Source: Manis javanica (lineage: Eukaryota > Chordata > Mammalia > Pholidota > Manidae). From it: a DNA stretch of 64,000 nucleotides. Below the pieces are notes generated by a model. That model was not told the origin of the DNA. It did no database searches and saw nothing but the letters and a program-made list of their open reading frames with translations. Positions 51,619 through 62,121 of the stretch are shown here, piece by piece (the stretch's first letter is position 1; every line of letters begins with the position of its first letter). The stretch covers positions 92,186,302 through 92,250,301 of the forward strand of contig NC_133164.1 of the NCBI RefSeq assembly GCF_040802235.1, written 5' to 3'. The translations under genes were made by a program, and so were the position numbers.

Positions 51619-52263
51619 AAATACCTTTCTTCTCGAACTTCCTCTGGCATTTGGGGTGGCCCTACATCACGATAGAGGAATGCACAGTAGTCCAGGAAGC
51701 TTCTCCCCTACTCCTCCCAGCAGAATCTTAACCCTGAGGGCATCACCCAGAATCCTGTTTTCTCCATTCAAACTGTCACTATAGAGCCAATGCAGCACAA
51801 AGAGCAAAGTGCTTGGTGGCAGGGTTTCGGTTTGTTCCCCTCCCTCCTCCTCTATTGTGGCCCCTGCCTCCTCTCCCCGTTCCTCGAAGTACTTCGCCCC
51901 ACCCCAACTCAAGGCAGGTGACCCTGGTTCCCTGCCAGAGAGGGAGACTTTCTGCTATGTTTGGACACTGTGGCCACCCTTGCCCAGGAACCAAAAGAAC
52001 GGTTTGCAAATGGAGACTTTCAGAGACACATACTGGTGGCGAGATTTTTCTTAGTGTGGGACAGGACCTCCTTTTATTGCTCCCATCACCTCCCAGAGAG
52101 CTCTGCACTGTTTAGGCTCTAAACGAGGGCCCAAAGAGCCCAGATTTCATGGAGTGCAGGACCAACACTATTCCAATGGGCCAGCCTTGGGGCCATGAGG
52201 CAGGGCTGGCAGATTCTGAGAAGCACAGACCACTGAAAAAGAGCCTTTTTTTTTAAACTGTGC

Positions 52264-52269
52264 TTTATT
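52264..52269 (-). terminator. CELF4: distal poly(A) signal AATAAA, CELF4
   Basis: On the - strand CCCTAAATAAAGCACAG is followed by a genomic A run (52,246-52,254) and then a T/GT-rich element (CTCTTTTTCAGTGGTCTGTG). Signal, spacing and downstream element are all present. Cleavage is expected at about 52,245-52,255. The genomic A run may cause internal priming in cDNA data. Confidence 0.75.
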
Positions 52270-52838
52270 TAGGGCTAAGCTGGAGAAAGCGTCATCCAAT
52301 AGTTACAGAAGGTTACAAGGAGTTTTAGGGAGTTGAGTGTGAAAAGAGCAGTTGTACTGAACTGCAGCTGTTTTTTTTTTTTTTTACAACATCTGGACAT
52401 CCTAAAAGAAGGAGCCAAGAGAAAAAGAAAAAGTTTTAAATAATAATTAACCAACAAAATAGAAAGAAAGGAAAGGCGGGAGGCCTGAGAGGAACCAGGC
52501 AGTTGTTCTTCTAAAGCCAAAAAGTTAAACGAATGGTGGGTCCTAGAAGCCCCTGGCCTCCAGATGAACTGGATGTCTTATGAGAGGAGGGTGTCGAGGC
52601 AGAATGCCAAAGCAAGTCTTCCCAAAGGTGCAAATAAATTATAATAAATATGTTATACTTTAAAATATATGTGTTCTTAAATAATTCAGTGTTTTTTTCT
52701 GATTCTGAGTTTTTTAAGCAATGTCTTTTTTAACTGCTCTAAAGTCATTTACCAAAGATAAATATCGTGCTTTCATTAAATAGTTTTCCTTGTTTTTTTC
52801 TCTATCATTACAATTAAAAGTCCTACAAAATATGCAAA

Positions 52839-52844
52839 TTTATT
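52839..52844 (-). terminator. CELF4: alternative poly(A) signal AATAAA
   Basis: TGTAAATAAATTTGC on the - strand, about 570 bases before the distal signal. Downstream sequence is only moderately T-rich. Confidence 0.35.
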
Positions 52845-53059
52845 TACAGAAAAACAGAGCCGGCATCATTTAAACATCCCTGTTTTTCAAAATTCCTTGT
52901 AAACAGTTTCAGAAATTCTTCAAAGATTTTTTTTTCTCTCTCTCTCTTTCTTGTTTAAGGTTTTTGTGTGTGTGTGTGTGTTGTTTAGTTGTTTTAAGAT
53001 GAAAGTTCCCAGGTCTCCCTTGCCCGGAAAGTCTCTGGAGCAAGCATGGAAGGCGAGTG

Positions 53060-53240
53060 AAGCAGGTGTCAAGGGCTTGCGGAGAGCGGGCGGGCGAGCG
53101 CGCGCAGCTCCCGGAGCGAAGCGAGGCGAGGGTGGCGATGGCGGGCCTTCCGGCGGCGTCGATGGGCGGCCCGGAGCCCACAGGTCTGGGCCAGTCCGGC
53201 CGGGCCCTCAGGCTCGACGGCGCCCGACAGCACTCGCGGG
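53060..53240 (-). other. CpG-rich patch inside CELF4 3' UTR
   Basis: About 180 bases of very GC- and CpG-rich sequence (many CGCG, GGCGG and CCGG steps) with AT-rich UTR on both sides. A 90-codon - strand frame runs through it (52,909-53,181) but becomes low-complexity (HTHTHK, then KQEREREKKK) and is not credible as protein. Confidence 0.8.
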
Positions 53241-54902
53241 AAGAAGGGATTGATGCTCAGTCTAAACTCTACAAAAGTACAGTCCTACAACATCTGGGAT
53301 TTTAGCAGTAACGCTAACTTCTATAGGGTTTTTTTTTTCCTTTTTTTTAAATTTTTTTGCTTTCCTCTAATTTTTCTTCTATTATATAGGTATTTTAAAC
53401 TTCTCCTTTTTAAAATTCTGTACAACTATTATGATTTTAAGAGGGGGAAGAGTTAGAAGCATTTACAGACTTTCCACAACAATTATCTTGCCTTGTAAGT
53501 CCCTTTTTTCCCCTCGTTTTCTCAGACTCCATGGTTAATGTTTTAATATTTTTGTTACTTCCCCCAAATATCCACCAATTTGTTCATCTTAACAGCTCCA
53601 TCCAGACATATAATACAGAAAACCATAGGAAAGTGTCATAGACTTGAATGAGGGTAATCAAAGCGCCTCTCAAAGTATCAAAGAACTATTATCTTGCTGT
53701 TTTAAAAGCATTGAAGCATTATTTTTCTTTTCTTTTTTTTTTTTGTCTTTTTGTATTTTTTTTTTAATTACATTTTTCATAGAATCGCTCTAAGCTGTTT
53801 CAAGAACAGCTATGAGGCAGGAAGGAGGCTCTCCCCCATCCCCCTCTATTTGACAGAGCTACACATCTGCCATAAAAAGTTTGGTCCTTTGGTCCCTAAA
53901 TAGCTAAAGGAATGACAGATAGAGATGCTCAGTGGCGGCTTCCCAGCCACCCCCTGGGGACCAGGCCTCGCCACACCGCTTGCCCCAGCCTGCCTCAGGC
54001 ACCCACGGGCTGGAAAAGCCCTGGGATCGGTAAGCAGCGTCTCTTCCCAGCTCCCAGCCCTTTGGCCTCCCCATCTGGTCTCAAGTTATTTTGTTTTAAA
54101 GTTGCCTTTTTTGTGTTTTCTCATTTTTCTTCTTCATCGTCATCTTCTTTTTATATCATATATACTTTCCCCCCAAACACGTGCCCTCTGAACTCCACAG
54201 ACGCTATACTTTCCTTGAAGAAATGTTACAGTCACAGAGAGTGTCTGGAGTCTTCAGCTTGATTGATATTGGCTGATATGTCAAAGGTGTCATCCAACAG
54301 TTCTCATTTATAAATATATATAGAGAGAGGTTTGTTTTTTAATGTAGCCCGTTCAGCATCCTGCCCTAAAATGAAAAAATCAGGGCTGATTAAGCCTAGA
54401 GAGGAAACACAAAATGCATCCAAACACCAAAAGGGACCTGCCTCAGGGGTCAGGGTGGGAGCTCTGGGGGGTGGTGGGAGGGAGGGAAGAGACCAGTATG
54501 AGAATTAGTCATGATCATGATACATAAAAAAGAAATTGACTCTTCTTTCAGAGTAAGAAACCTCTGGGAGGTCTAGTGGTAATGGTTGTAGCTGAGGTTT
54601 AGCTGTTTGGAGAGGGATCTTGATTTTGGTTCCTTTAGAGTTCTGGATTCGGGGATGGCTAGATCTAAGGGAAGAATTTGCGATTGTGGGACATGAATTC
54701 ATAATTAAACTGATCTCTGAAGGATCTAGCCCAGATACAATATGTATACAGAAGCCTAGCAAACAAGATAGAGAAAACTCTAGCAGCCCAGCCCACTCCT
54801 CCCCTGCTTGAGGAAAAGAAGGAAGACAGATCCGTGACATGAATTCTGCTGAATCCTTGCCCAGTTTCCAGCCAACTGCTTCTTTCCCAAGGTCTGTAAC
54901 TA

Positions 54903-55024
54903 TTTGCGAGGCTATGTATATATATATGTATATCTGGATATATGTGTAGAATATATTCACCTGCACATATGTGGGTATACATGGATATGTGTGCGTGTAT
55001 ATGCACATATACACACACACACAC
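54903..55024 (-). repeat. alternating TA/TG/CA low-complexity tract
   Basis: A purine-pyrimidine alternating region with (TA)n, (CA)n and near-palindromic TGTGTGCGTGTATA / TATACACACACACA arms. It is the reason for the CVCVY/IYIYIYI string in the 234-codon frame across it. Confidence 0.85.
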
Positions 55025-56487
55025 GTAATATTTTTCTCATACATGCCAGGGAATTTAGAGAGAGGAAATTCAGAACTTTGAGGGAGTGGATGGCAGAACC
55101 TAAAATAAGTTAGAATGGATTTAATCATCAAACTTAAATTAACAGTTCTCGATTTTGCTTTGACTGGTGGCTTTTTGATGTTTTGTTTTACTTTTAAGAA
55201 AAATATCATGAAATCATGATCTGACTAGAATCTGAAGGAAAATGCTTAATCATTGTGAATTAACAAATGAGACTCATCTCCATTATAGCAAGCAGCTTCC
55301 ACTTATACATGGGGGTGACTGGTTACATCAAGAAAGTTAGAACTGCAAAGCCCCCAGTTGAGGGGACAACGTCATGCGTATATCAATCCATGCTGGCAGG
55401 TTTTTCACACTGTTGATTCAACAAACAGCAAACCGTACACAGCAGTCTAAACAATTACAACACCAAATAAAATAATAATAAAATTAAAAAACACTTGTCA
55501 AGGACCCTTTTTCAGTTGTAAACAAAAAGGTGCATTTTGCTTTTGTCAGTACTGTTTTTCCAAACCAACCAAAAAGCCCTCCCAAACCCCCAGTCGCCCA
55601 CCTCCCCTCCCCACATTTTTTAATTTAGCAGTAGTGGTTACAATACAAACCTTATAATTGTTACTGGGCTCTCTCTCAGAGGCCTCTGGCATTGTTTTGT
55701 ACTCTAGTTTTTTTGGTTCAGAAATTTTTTGTATCATTCTGTTACAGTAGAGATTTTGTTTTTGTTTTTGGTTTTTGTTTTTCCTTTTGAAGTGAGATTT
55801 AAAATAGCCTAACTGGACAAAGACCAGACCTAGGAAAGCATCAATTGAAAAAGGCCCCCAAATTTCTAGAAAAAAATAAAATCACAATATTTTCAAGTGC
55901 AAGTAAATCAACCACGCATAGATATTTTTAAGATGTTTTCCTTATTTTTAAGAAAAAAATAATTGTTTGCACAGTTAAATGATCCCATGTTCAATAATTG
56001 AGGAATTCATCTTTATTTTTACTAATTTTTTTGTTCTTTTGTTTTTTCTCTATGTGACATCTAGAGAAGCATAAAAAACGCTGAACAAGAAAAACCAAAC
56101 AACAGAAAGTAAAACCACTGCAAGCACCAAGAACAAAACAAAAATGAGCACAGCAAAGAAGGTTGTGGCAGCACAAAGTCAAGAAAATGCACGTGTGATC
56201 ATGACTGGCCAATCATCAACTGATACAACATCCAAGGAAAACGCTCCAATCACAGCACCTCCACGAAACTTGACGGCAATTGTCATGCAACCGATTCTTA
56301 GCCTTGTTACATGACGCCATCATGTCACACTGTGAACTTTGAGTTGATTTGAACTTACGGATGGGGGACTGTTTTCTCCACTCTCATGTGATTACGTGAA
56401 CTTTATTCCTAGCTCAGCGCGAGACTGTGGTGGATTTGACTGGCCCTGGTTGGGTTGTTGGAATTTGATTGAATGACAAAAGAAGAA

Positions 56488-56540
56488 AAGATTTATATAT
56501 ATATATTTATATATGTAGAGAGAGAGAAAGAGAGAGAGGA
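56488..56540 (+). repeat. (TA)n next to (GA)n tract
   Basis: TTATATATATATATTTATA followed by GTAGAGAGAGAGAAAGAGAG. On the CELF4 strand this gives a pyrimidine tract followed by AT-rich sequence, just inside the inferred terminal exon. Confidence 0.85.
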
Positions 56541-56800
56541 CAAGAGAGTGTGGGGAAGGGGGAGGAAGAGGCGGGCAGGTCAGGTGGGGTCAGGACTGTG
56601 GGAGGGAGGGAGAGTTGGGTTAAAGGTGAAGAAGGGCAGGAAGAAGTTAAAACAAAATCAAAAGGAAAAATATTTATACAGCACCAGACCACAGCATCAA
56701 TCTAAAAGCTCTGATGAGAGAACAGCAGTCAAATCATAAGAGAACTGAAAAGAACTCAAAGGATGGAGGAAGCTGGCAGACCAACAACATGGGCACAGCA

Positions 56801-56815
56801 GCGCGCGCACGCACA

Positions 56816-56862
<47 letters not shown>
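56801..56862 (+). repeat. (CA)n microsatellite, (UG)n in CELF4 pre-mRNA
   Basis: GCGCGCGCACGCACACACAC then about 20 CA units with one TA interruption. Transcribed from the - strand it is a long UG repeat, about 205-265 nt upstream of the inferred UTR acceptor. Confidence 0.95.
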
Positions 56863-56863
<1 letters not shown>

Positions 56864-59179
56864 GTTGTTTATACAGACACGTGATACACTGTGAACAGCA
56901 GCAGAACCTTACACAGGGCCACTAAGGGCATCCATCATGCGTTGGGAAGAGGAGGGGGAGGTGCGTGGGCAGTTTGGCAAGGGGGCCAGAAAAAAATAAA
57001 ACAGCCCCTCAAACCACCATGGCGGGCAGGCAGATCCGGGAGCACGCGCTCTGCTTTTGATCACCCTTGATTCCCTCCCTGAGTGCCAGCTCTCCTCACC
57101 TCCCCAGCCTTCTGTGGCTTCAGCCTGCAGACCAGCTGGAGGAGCCTGTCAGGCTGGGAGGGTCAGAGGCTGGCTAAGGTGACCGTTGTACCCCTGAGGT
57201 CCATCCATGAAATGCCTCCTGCAAGTCCACACTAACAGCAACTCAGTCTCCTACCCCTTCAGGTCCCACCTCGGCCACCATCCCCAGAGAGGGGTGTCTC
57301 CACTGAAAGAGCCCCCACTGTATGACATGGTCCTCTTCCCTTCCACTCCTCCTCAACCCTCCTTCTTCAGAACCTTCAGGATATGAACACGTTTAGAGAT
57401 TTAGGGTAAATCACACTAGTGTTCTAGGAATTCCGTAAACATGCCTTAACTCTCCCGATGTCACTTCACGGCCCCCTCACACCTTTTGCTATGCTCCCAA
57501 GGTGGCCCACGCGGCCAAAGTGAGGAGGCTTCGGGGCTCACGACGCCGGGGCATGCGATGGCCCTGATCTCCAGTCTCTGTTGTCGCTTTGCTCTGCTGA
57601 CCTCCCCTGCCCCACCTCCTCCTCCTCCATTCCTTTAGACCCCTGGGGACCCCAGTCCTGAGCACCTACCTCACAGCTGCCAACTCCTCCCCCTCCCAGC
57701 TTTCCTCCAGCTGCCTTCAGGGCCTGGTACTGCCATGGGCACGGGGGAGTCAAGCCCAAATGCTGTGCCGCCCCTCCTCAAAGCTCCACTGAGGGAACTT
57801 GTACATTCACACTGTCTTCTCTCACACACACTTGGCCCCCAACACAAACATACTCACCCTCATTCAACCCCTAAGGAGCCCCCCAGAACTCAGCACATGC
57901 ACAGCTGACCACTCTCTTCATTAGGGACCAGCTGTGCCTCCATCTGCAGGGGGGACCCCTTGCCCGCCACCCTCTGGAAGAGCCTCACAGAGCACAGCCC
58001 TGGAGGAGGCAGCAGAGTCACTGACCAGCATCAGGGAGCCTCGCCAGGCCTGGGAAGCTCTAACTCATGACCTGGGTGAGGAAATTATGGTCAGGCTGAG
58101 CCAATTCAGATGCCAGGTAGCAAACACATCTGGGCTTTAGCCAGAGAAGGCAGGGGCCCAAAGCCGCAGCCCAGCTTCATACAGGTTAGACCCGAAGGAC
58201 CCAGGCCCACAAAGGGTGGTGGAGCAGACACTGTGCAAAAGCACATTCGGGGGCAGAGCCCAGGGCCTGGAAGAGCCAAGGCCCCCACTGGAGTCCGACA
58301 CACTCTTGACGTCCTCTCCAACCACAGAAGCACGGTGCTGGACAGCCACCCTTGGCCTGGCACCCAGCGCGTGCCAGTGAGCTCAGCGTAGGACAGAGAC
58401 TTGGGTGTTCTGCTTGCTGGCCATGTCCACATTTCTACCCACTCTACCTGCCTTTGTTTCCTTCCTCTTGGTTTCCTGGTAAAGATTTCTTAGAGAAACG
58501 TCCATCTTAGTACAAGAGAAGGAAGACAAGAAGCCAGAGGGGCAGGGGCAGCAGGGAAGCCAGGAACCCATGAGGAAGGAGAGCCACACATCAGGATGCA
58601 GAGAACCAACCCGATGCCACCCCTCGCCACCCCACCTGGGCCTCCCAGTATGGAACCAAAGCTCAACCATGCTCCCCACAGCTGCCCTGCAGAGGCCCCT
58701 CCTCGCCAATTCCCAGCCTGACTTGGCCTTAGCTGCCACAGCCCTGGCCCTGAGATGCCCCTCCCTTTCACCTCTTTGCTCTTAGCTATGACTTGTCCCT
58801 CAGCTTTTACTCAGGCCAGCCCTGCCCTTTTGCACATTGTTTCCTCCCATGCTGGCAGCCTGACAGTGGCTACTTCTCACTGCAATTCCCAAGCCTGCTC
58901 TGTACCTTAGCATCTCCTGTTACAGCCTCTAGTAGTCTTTGATTGGAAAGCTTGAAAGCGCCATTTATTGAAATACTGTCTAAATGGAGATTAAGGGTCA
59001 AGTGTATCATAGGAGTTGTGTCAGATCATAGTTTTTTTGAAGACTTTTTAGTAGGGAGGAAGTAGTCAGATGGCTGACCCCAGAAAAGTGAGACATGTCC
59101 CTTCTGACCTGTCCCCTCAGAACACTCGGGTGGAAGGGCTGGGGTGAAGATAGCAGTGGGGGTTTGTCACGCTTCTAAC

Positions 59180-59820
59180 TTGAAGGGGTTAAGAGCACAG
59201 CCCTAGCTTCAAATCATGGCTCTACCACTCCATAGCTGATGGGCAAGTGACTTAATCTGTGTCCCATCTGTAAAATGGACATAATAACACTACCTACCTC
59301 ATAGACAGTTACAGCTACACAGGTATATCTTATAGTTGTGACCTGTAAGAACTGTGTGCCATGCATGGTAAGCACCATGTGAAAGTCTGTGTCCTCACTG
59401 TCTGGCTTTTGTATTCCCTGCTGGAAGAACCTGCTATGCTGTTTAAACCACGGCTCTCAAACACCCACTGCAATGACGACTGCTAGCTGGTTCTGCCTGA
59501 GGAACATTCTTACTTTATGCTCCAAATAACAAATCTGCCTTCCTCACCCTTTTATAGGGGCACTTCTCTGACCTGGGGGTTCTATCCTTGCTAGGGCTTT
59601 AGTTGCATAGAGGTGTAGGAGGCTAAGACAGGCTGCTTTCAGGGAAGCCACAAAATGCACCCAAAGGACCCCTCAGGATCTCAAGGCATGACCCTGGAAC
59701 ATGCCCCTCCTTAAAAACCCTGATGACCCTCACACCTTGGTTTCATTCACGAAGAAATGAAAGCCCAAGGGGGAAGCATCTTGACCCATGTTATACCTTA
59801 ATGGCAGAGCTAAGCTTAAA
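59180..59820. repeat. MIR copies
   Basis: Sense MIR at about 59,180-59,390 (GGTTAAGAGCACAGCCCTAG ... ACCTACCTCATAGACAGTTA) and a fainter antisense piece at about 59,720-59,820 (GAAGAAATGAAAGCCCAAGG). Confidence 0.75.
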
Positions 59821-60239
59821 GGAAAAAAAGTGTTCTATGTGCAGAAAGGGCTGCTGTCATTAACCATCCCTCCTCTCCTATGGAAACATCTGCTGGCTGC
59901 CTCCCAGTGGCTGTGTGTGCACAGAGGCAGAAGCTCCACACAGGCAGGAAAGGACCCATTCGTCTTTTCTTCCTGAGCACTGAGTGCCCAGCAAGGTATG
60001 ATGCTCACCGTCTGAACACGTGGATACACATCTTCATGCACAGCAGAGATGGGCAGGGGTGGGAATCAGGAGAGAAGAGAGGTGGGTTTGCTTTTCCAGC
60101 CTCACAGACAGTAGAAGCTCAGGCACCTTCTGCCTGAGAAGGTGAGGTACTGCTCCTGGGTGGATGAAGGGTGTTCTGCTGGGAGTGCTGGGATCTGAGG
60201 GGAGACTGGGAAATTGGAGACCTCCCTCCGAAACTCCAG

Positions 60240-61080
60240 ACTCTGAGCCTCCACTTGAATGTCTACCCCTCACATACCTCATTTTTATCCCAACTCTTCT
60301 TCATCTCGGGCCATAGTGACTCTGCTCTTCCTGTCACTTGGGCCAAAAGCTGGGCATCATCCTTGACTCCTCTTTCCCCCACACCCCCTCTGATTCACTA
60401 CCTTCACAATGAATCTCTGCCTTCAAAATATGTCTAGAACTCAACTTCTTCCCACCGTATTGACTGCTGTCCCCTTGGACTGAGTGGTCCATGCACTAGA
60501 CCTCGCTGTGGGCCCTATAATCCATTAACACAGCAGCCAGCAATCCTACTGAAATGCAAGTTAATCATGTCATTCTCCTCAGTGCCACTCTCCAATGGCT
60601 CCTGCCTCTCAGGCCCTCGTTTCAGAGGCAGGGCCAAAGTCCATCAGTAGCCTGCAGGTCCTACACAAGATGACCCTCCTCACCTCTGGGATCTCCTCTC
60701 CCACCAAGCTCCCTTGCCTGCTCCCCTCCAGCCACCTTGACCTCCTGCTTTCCTCAGACACACACCCTGCCCTCACCCTGAGCCTTTGCACTGGCTGTTT
60801 CCTCAGAGGGAGGACACATTCCTCCAGACGCTGGCATGGCTCCCTGCCTCACCTTCAAGTCTTTGCTCACATATCACTTTCTCAACAAGGCCTACCCTGA
60901 CTGTCTGATCTAACTGTAACCAACAATCCTGACACACTATGTACTTTACCCTTTGCTCACATGTCATTGTTGATTGTCTGTCTCCCCTGCTAAGGACAAG
61001 GGCTCTTTTCAGTCTTACTCAGCGCTGATCCCCCAGTACCTGACAGTGCCAGGCACACAGTCCTGCTGACGGACTGAAGA
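60240..61080 (+). repeat. L2 LINE, 3' portion
   Basis: About 840 bases follow the L2 consensus in order: CATCCTTGACTCCTCTTTCC, TCAGTGCCACTCTCCAATGG, GAGCCTTTGCACTGGCTGTT, CTTTGCTCACATATCACTTT, AAGGCCTACCCTGACTGTC, then the CAGTGCCAGGCACACAG tail. It lies antisense within the CELF4 UTR intron. No intact frame. Confidence 0.85.
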
Positions 61081-61949
61081 AGCAGAGGCCTGGGTGGGCT
61101 GCCTCTGGCCGGTGAAAGAGCTGGGCCTTCAGGAGCACACAGCAATGGGGAAACCAGGCTGAAGGGAGACTTCTGAGGAGGGCCTGATACATCACCCCAC
61201 TCCACCTTCCCCAGGAAGCTGCTTAGCCCAGGGGAATGTGGCCTGAAAGAGTGGCAGACAGTGTCTCCAGCTGTAAGGTAGGACCCAGACCGGGCAGGAA
61301 AAGGTGACAATTTCCCACTCATCATGGCCTCTGTAAGATAGACAGTAAGTGACCCTAGTCCTCCAGCATCACCCTCCTCAGTTTCTGTCCCACCCCTTTT
61401 GCTTTATGGTACAGTTCCCTTTGAAAAGTCCTGTCCTCCTCTCCAGACTGAGCTATAGGGACTTGGAGGAGTGAGGGGTCAAGGGTCTTAAGGCCACCAG
61501 CCCTCCAGGCTGAAGGGCTGAGGAGAGGAGAGCCAGGGAGTCTGGGGGAAGGTCCCAGGAGAGGGTGCTTCTCCCATAGAGTCTCTTCCACGCCCAAACT
61601 TCCCCAGGCCTGAGTTTGCCACCTGCTCACCCCAGGGTTTTCCGGCAAACAGAATTGTCAATGCAGACCTGGAGGCCACAGACCGAAGGCTCACCCACCT
61701 CCTCAGCACGATTCCCTCACGACTGCTCCTCCCGGCTCCCAGGCCGGGGAACGGCCACGCCCCTTCCTGCCGGGAAGACCTGAGCTCCGCGCCTGCCCCG
61801 TAGGCACCAGGCGGAGAGCAGGTCGAGCCGGGCGCAGCGGGTCCAAGGCACAAGCGAGGGTCCAGCCCACGGAGGCCAGAGGAGGCGGCGGGTCCGTCCG
61901 GTGTCCCCTCCCCAGCCCCCGTCCCCGAGCCCCGGCCAACCGCGGTTAC

Positions 61950-61993
61950 CTGTGCGAGTCCTGGTCTCCCCCGGGGGACGCTCCCGCCGGCGC
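61950..61993 (-). other. CELF4: CELF4 3' UTR, first segment
   Basis: The 44 bases between the stop codon and the splice donor. Short enough that the exon junction lies under the 50-55-nt limit that normally triggers nonsense-mediated decay. Confidence 0.8.
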
Positions 61994-62121
61994 TCAGTAC
62001 GGGCGATTGGCGTCTTTGGGCCTCTTCAGCTGCACCTTGAGCCTCTTCATGCCGATCTGGAAGCCGTTCATGGCCTGGATGGCGGTCTGCGCGCTGGCTG
62101 GGTTGTCGAAGCTCACGAAGC
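61994..62121 (-). CDS. CELF4: CELF4 last coding exon, C-terminal half of RRM3
   Basis: On the - strand the acceptor GTGTCTCTCCAG is followed by two bases completing a Gly codon, then 41 residues and TGA (61,994-61,996). The peptide begins [14 protein letters not shown], the end of RNP1 (GFVSF) with the start of helix 2. It continues QAMNGFQIG and strand 4 [13 protein letters not shown], ending ANRPY. This is the universally conserved C-terminus of CELF RRM3, which binds UGU-rich RNA with its aromatic RNP residues. The previous exon, carrying RNP2 and most of RNP1, is not in the window. The Lys/Arg-rich tail also fits the nuclear localisation described for CELF proteins. Confidence 0.93.

Larger units (their letters stand above)
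38956..52245. other. intergenic spacer between convergent genes
   Basis: About 13.3 kb between the inferred 3' ends of KIAA1328 and CELF4. It holds a 147-bp duplicate copy, several MIR and L2 relics, an old L1 3' UTR (43.96-44.7 kb), a tiny young L1 (49.67-49.84 kb) and a CA repeat (51.6 kb). Open frames near 41.5, 43.2, 46.7 and 51.9 kb overlap on both strands without splice or codon support. Long pieces such as 41.8-42.8, 43.0-43.9 and 50.3-51.5 kb hold nothing I can name. Confidence 0.55.
52246..56595 (-). other. CELF4: CELF4 terminal exon, 3' UTR
   Basis: The best acceptor downstream of the UTR donor is at 56,596-56,597: on the - strand CTCCCTCCCTCCCACAG, with a long pyrimidine tract and a TTTAAC branch-point-like motif about 25 bases upstream. 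From there to the distal poly(A) signal is about 4.35 kb with no interspersed repeat I can name, unlike all neighbouring DNA, as expected for a conserved UTR. Other AATAAA sites on this strand lie at 52,839-52,844, 56,012-56,017 and 56,402-56,407 and may give shorter forms. It includes a CpG-rich patch, a G-run cluster and alternating TG/TA sequence. A weaker alternative acceptor (CCCAACCAG|GGCC) lies near 56,443. Confidence 0.55.
56596..61949 (-). other. CELF4: CELF4 intron within the 3' UTR
   Basis: The donor, read on the - strand, is CGCACAG|GTAACC at 61,949/61,950. The likely acceptor is CCCACAG at 56,596-56,598. The intron carries a CA/TG repeat (56.8 kb), an L2 (60.2-61.1 kb) and two MIRs (59.2-59.8 kb). 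The stretch 57.0-59.1 kb is GC-rich with no recognisable gene. Repeats inside it contrast with the repeat-free exon downstream. A 5.35-kb intron after a stop codon is unusual but tolerated when the stop is close to the junction. Confidence 0.55.
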
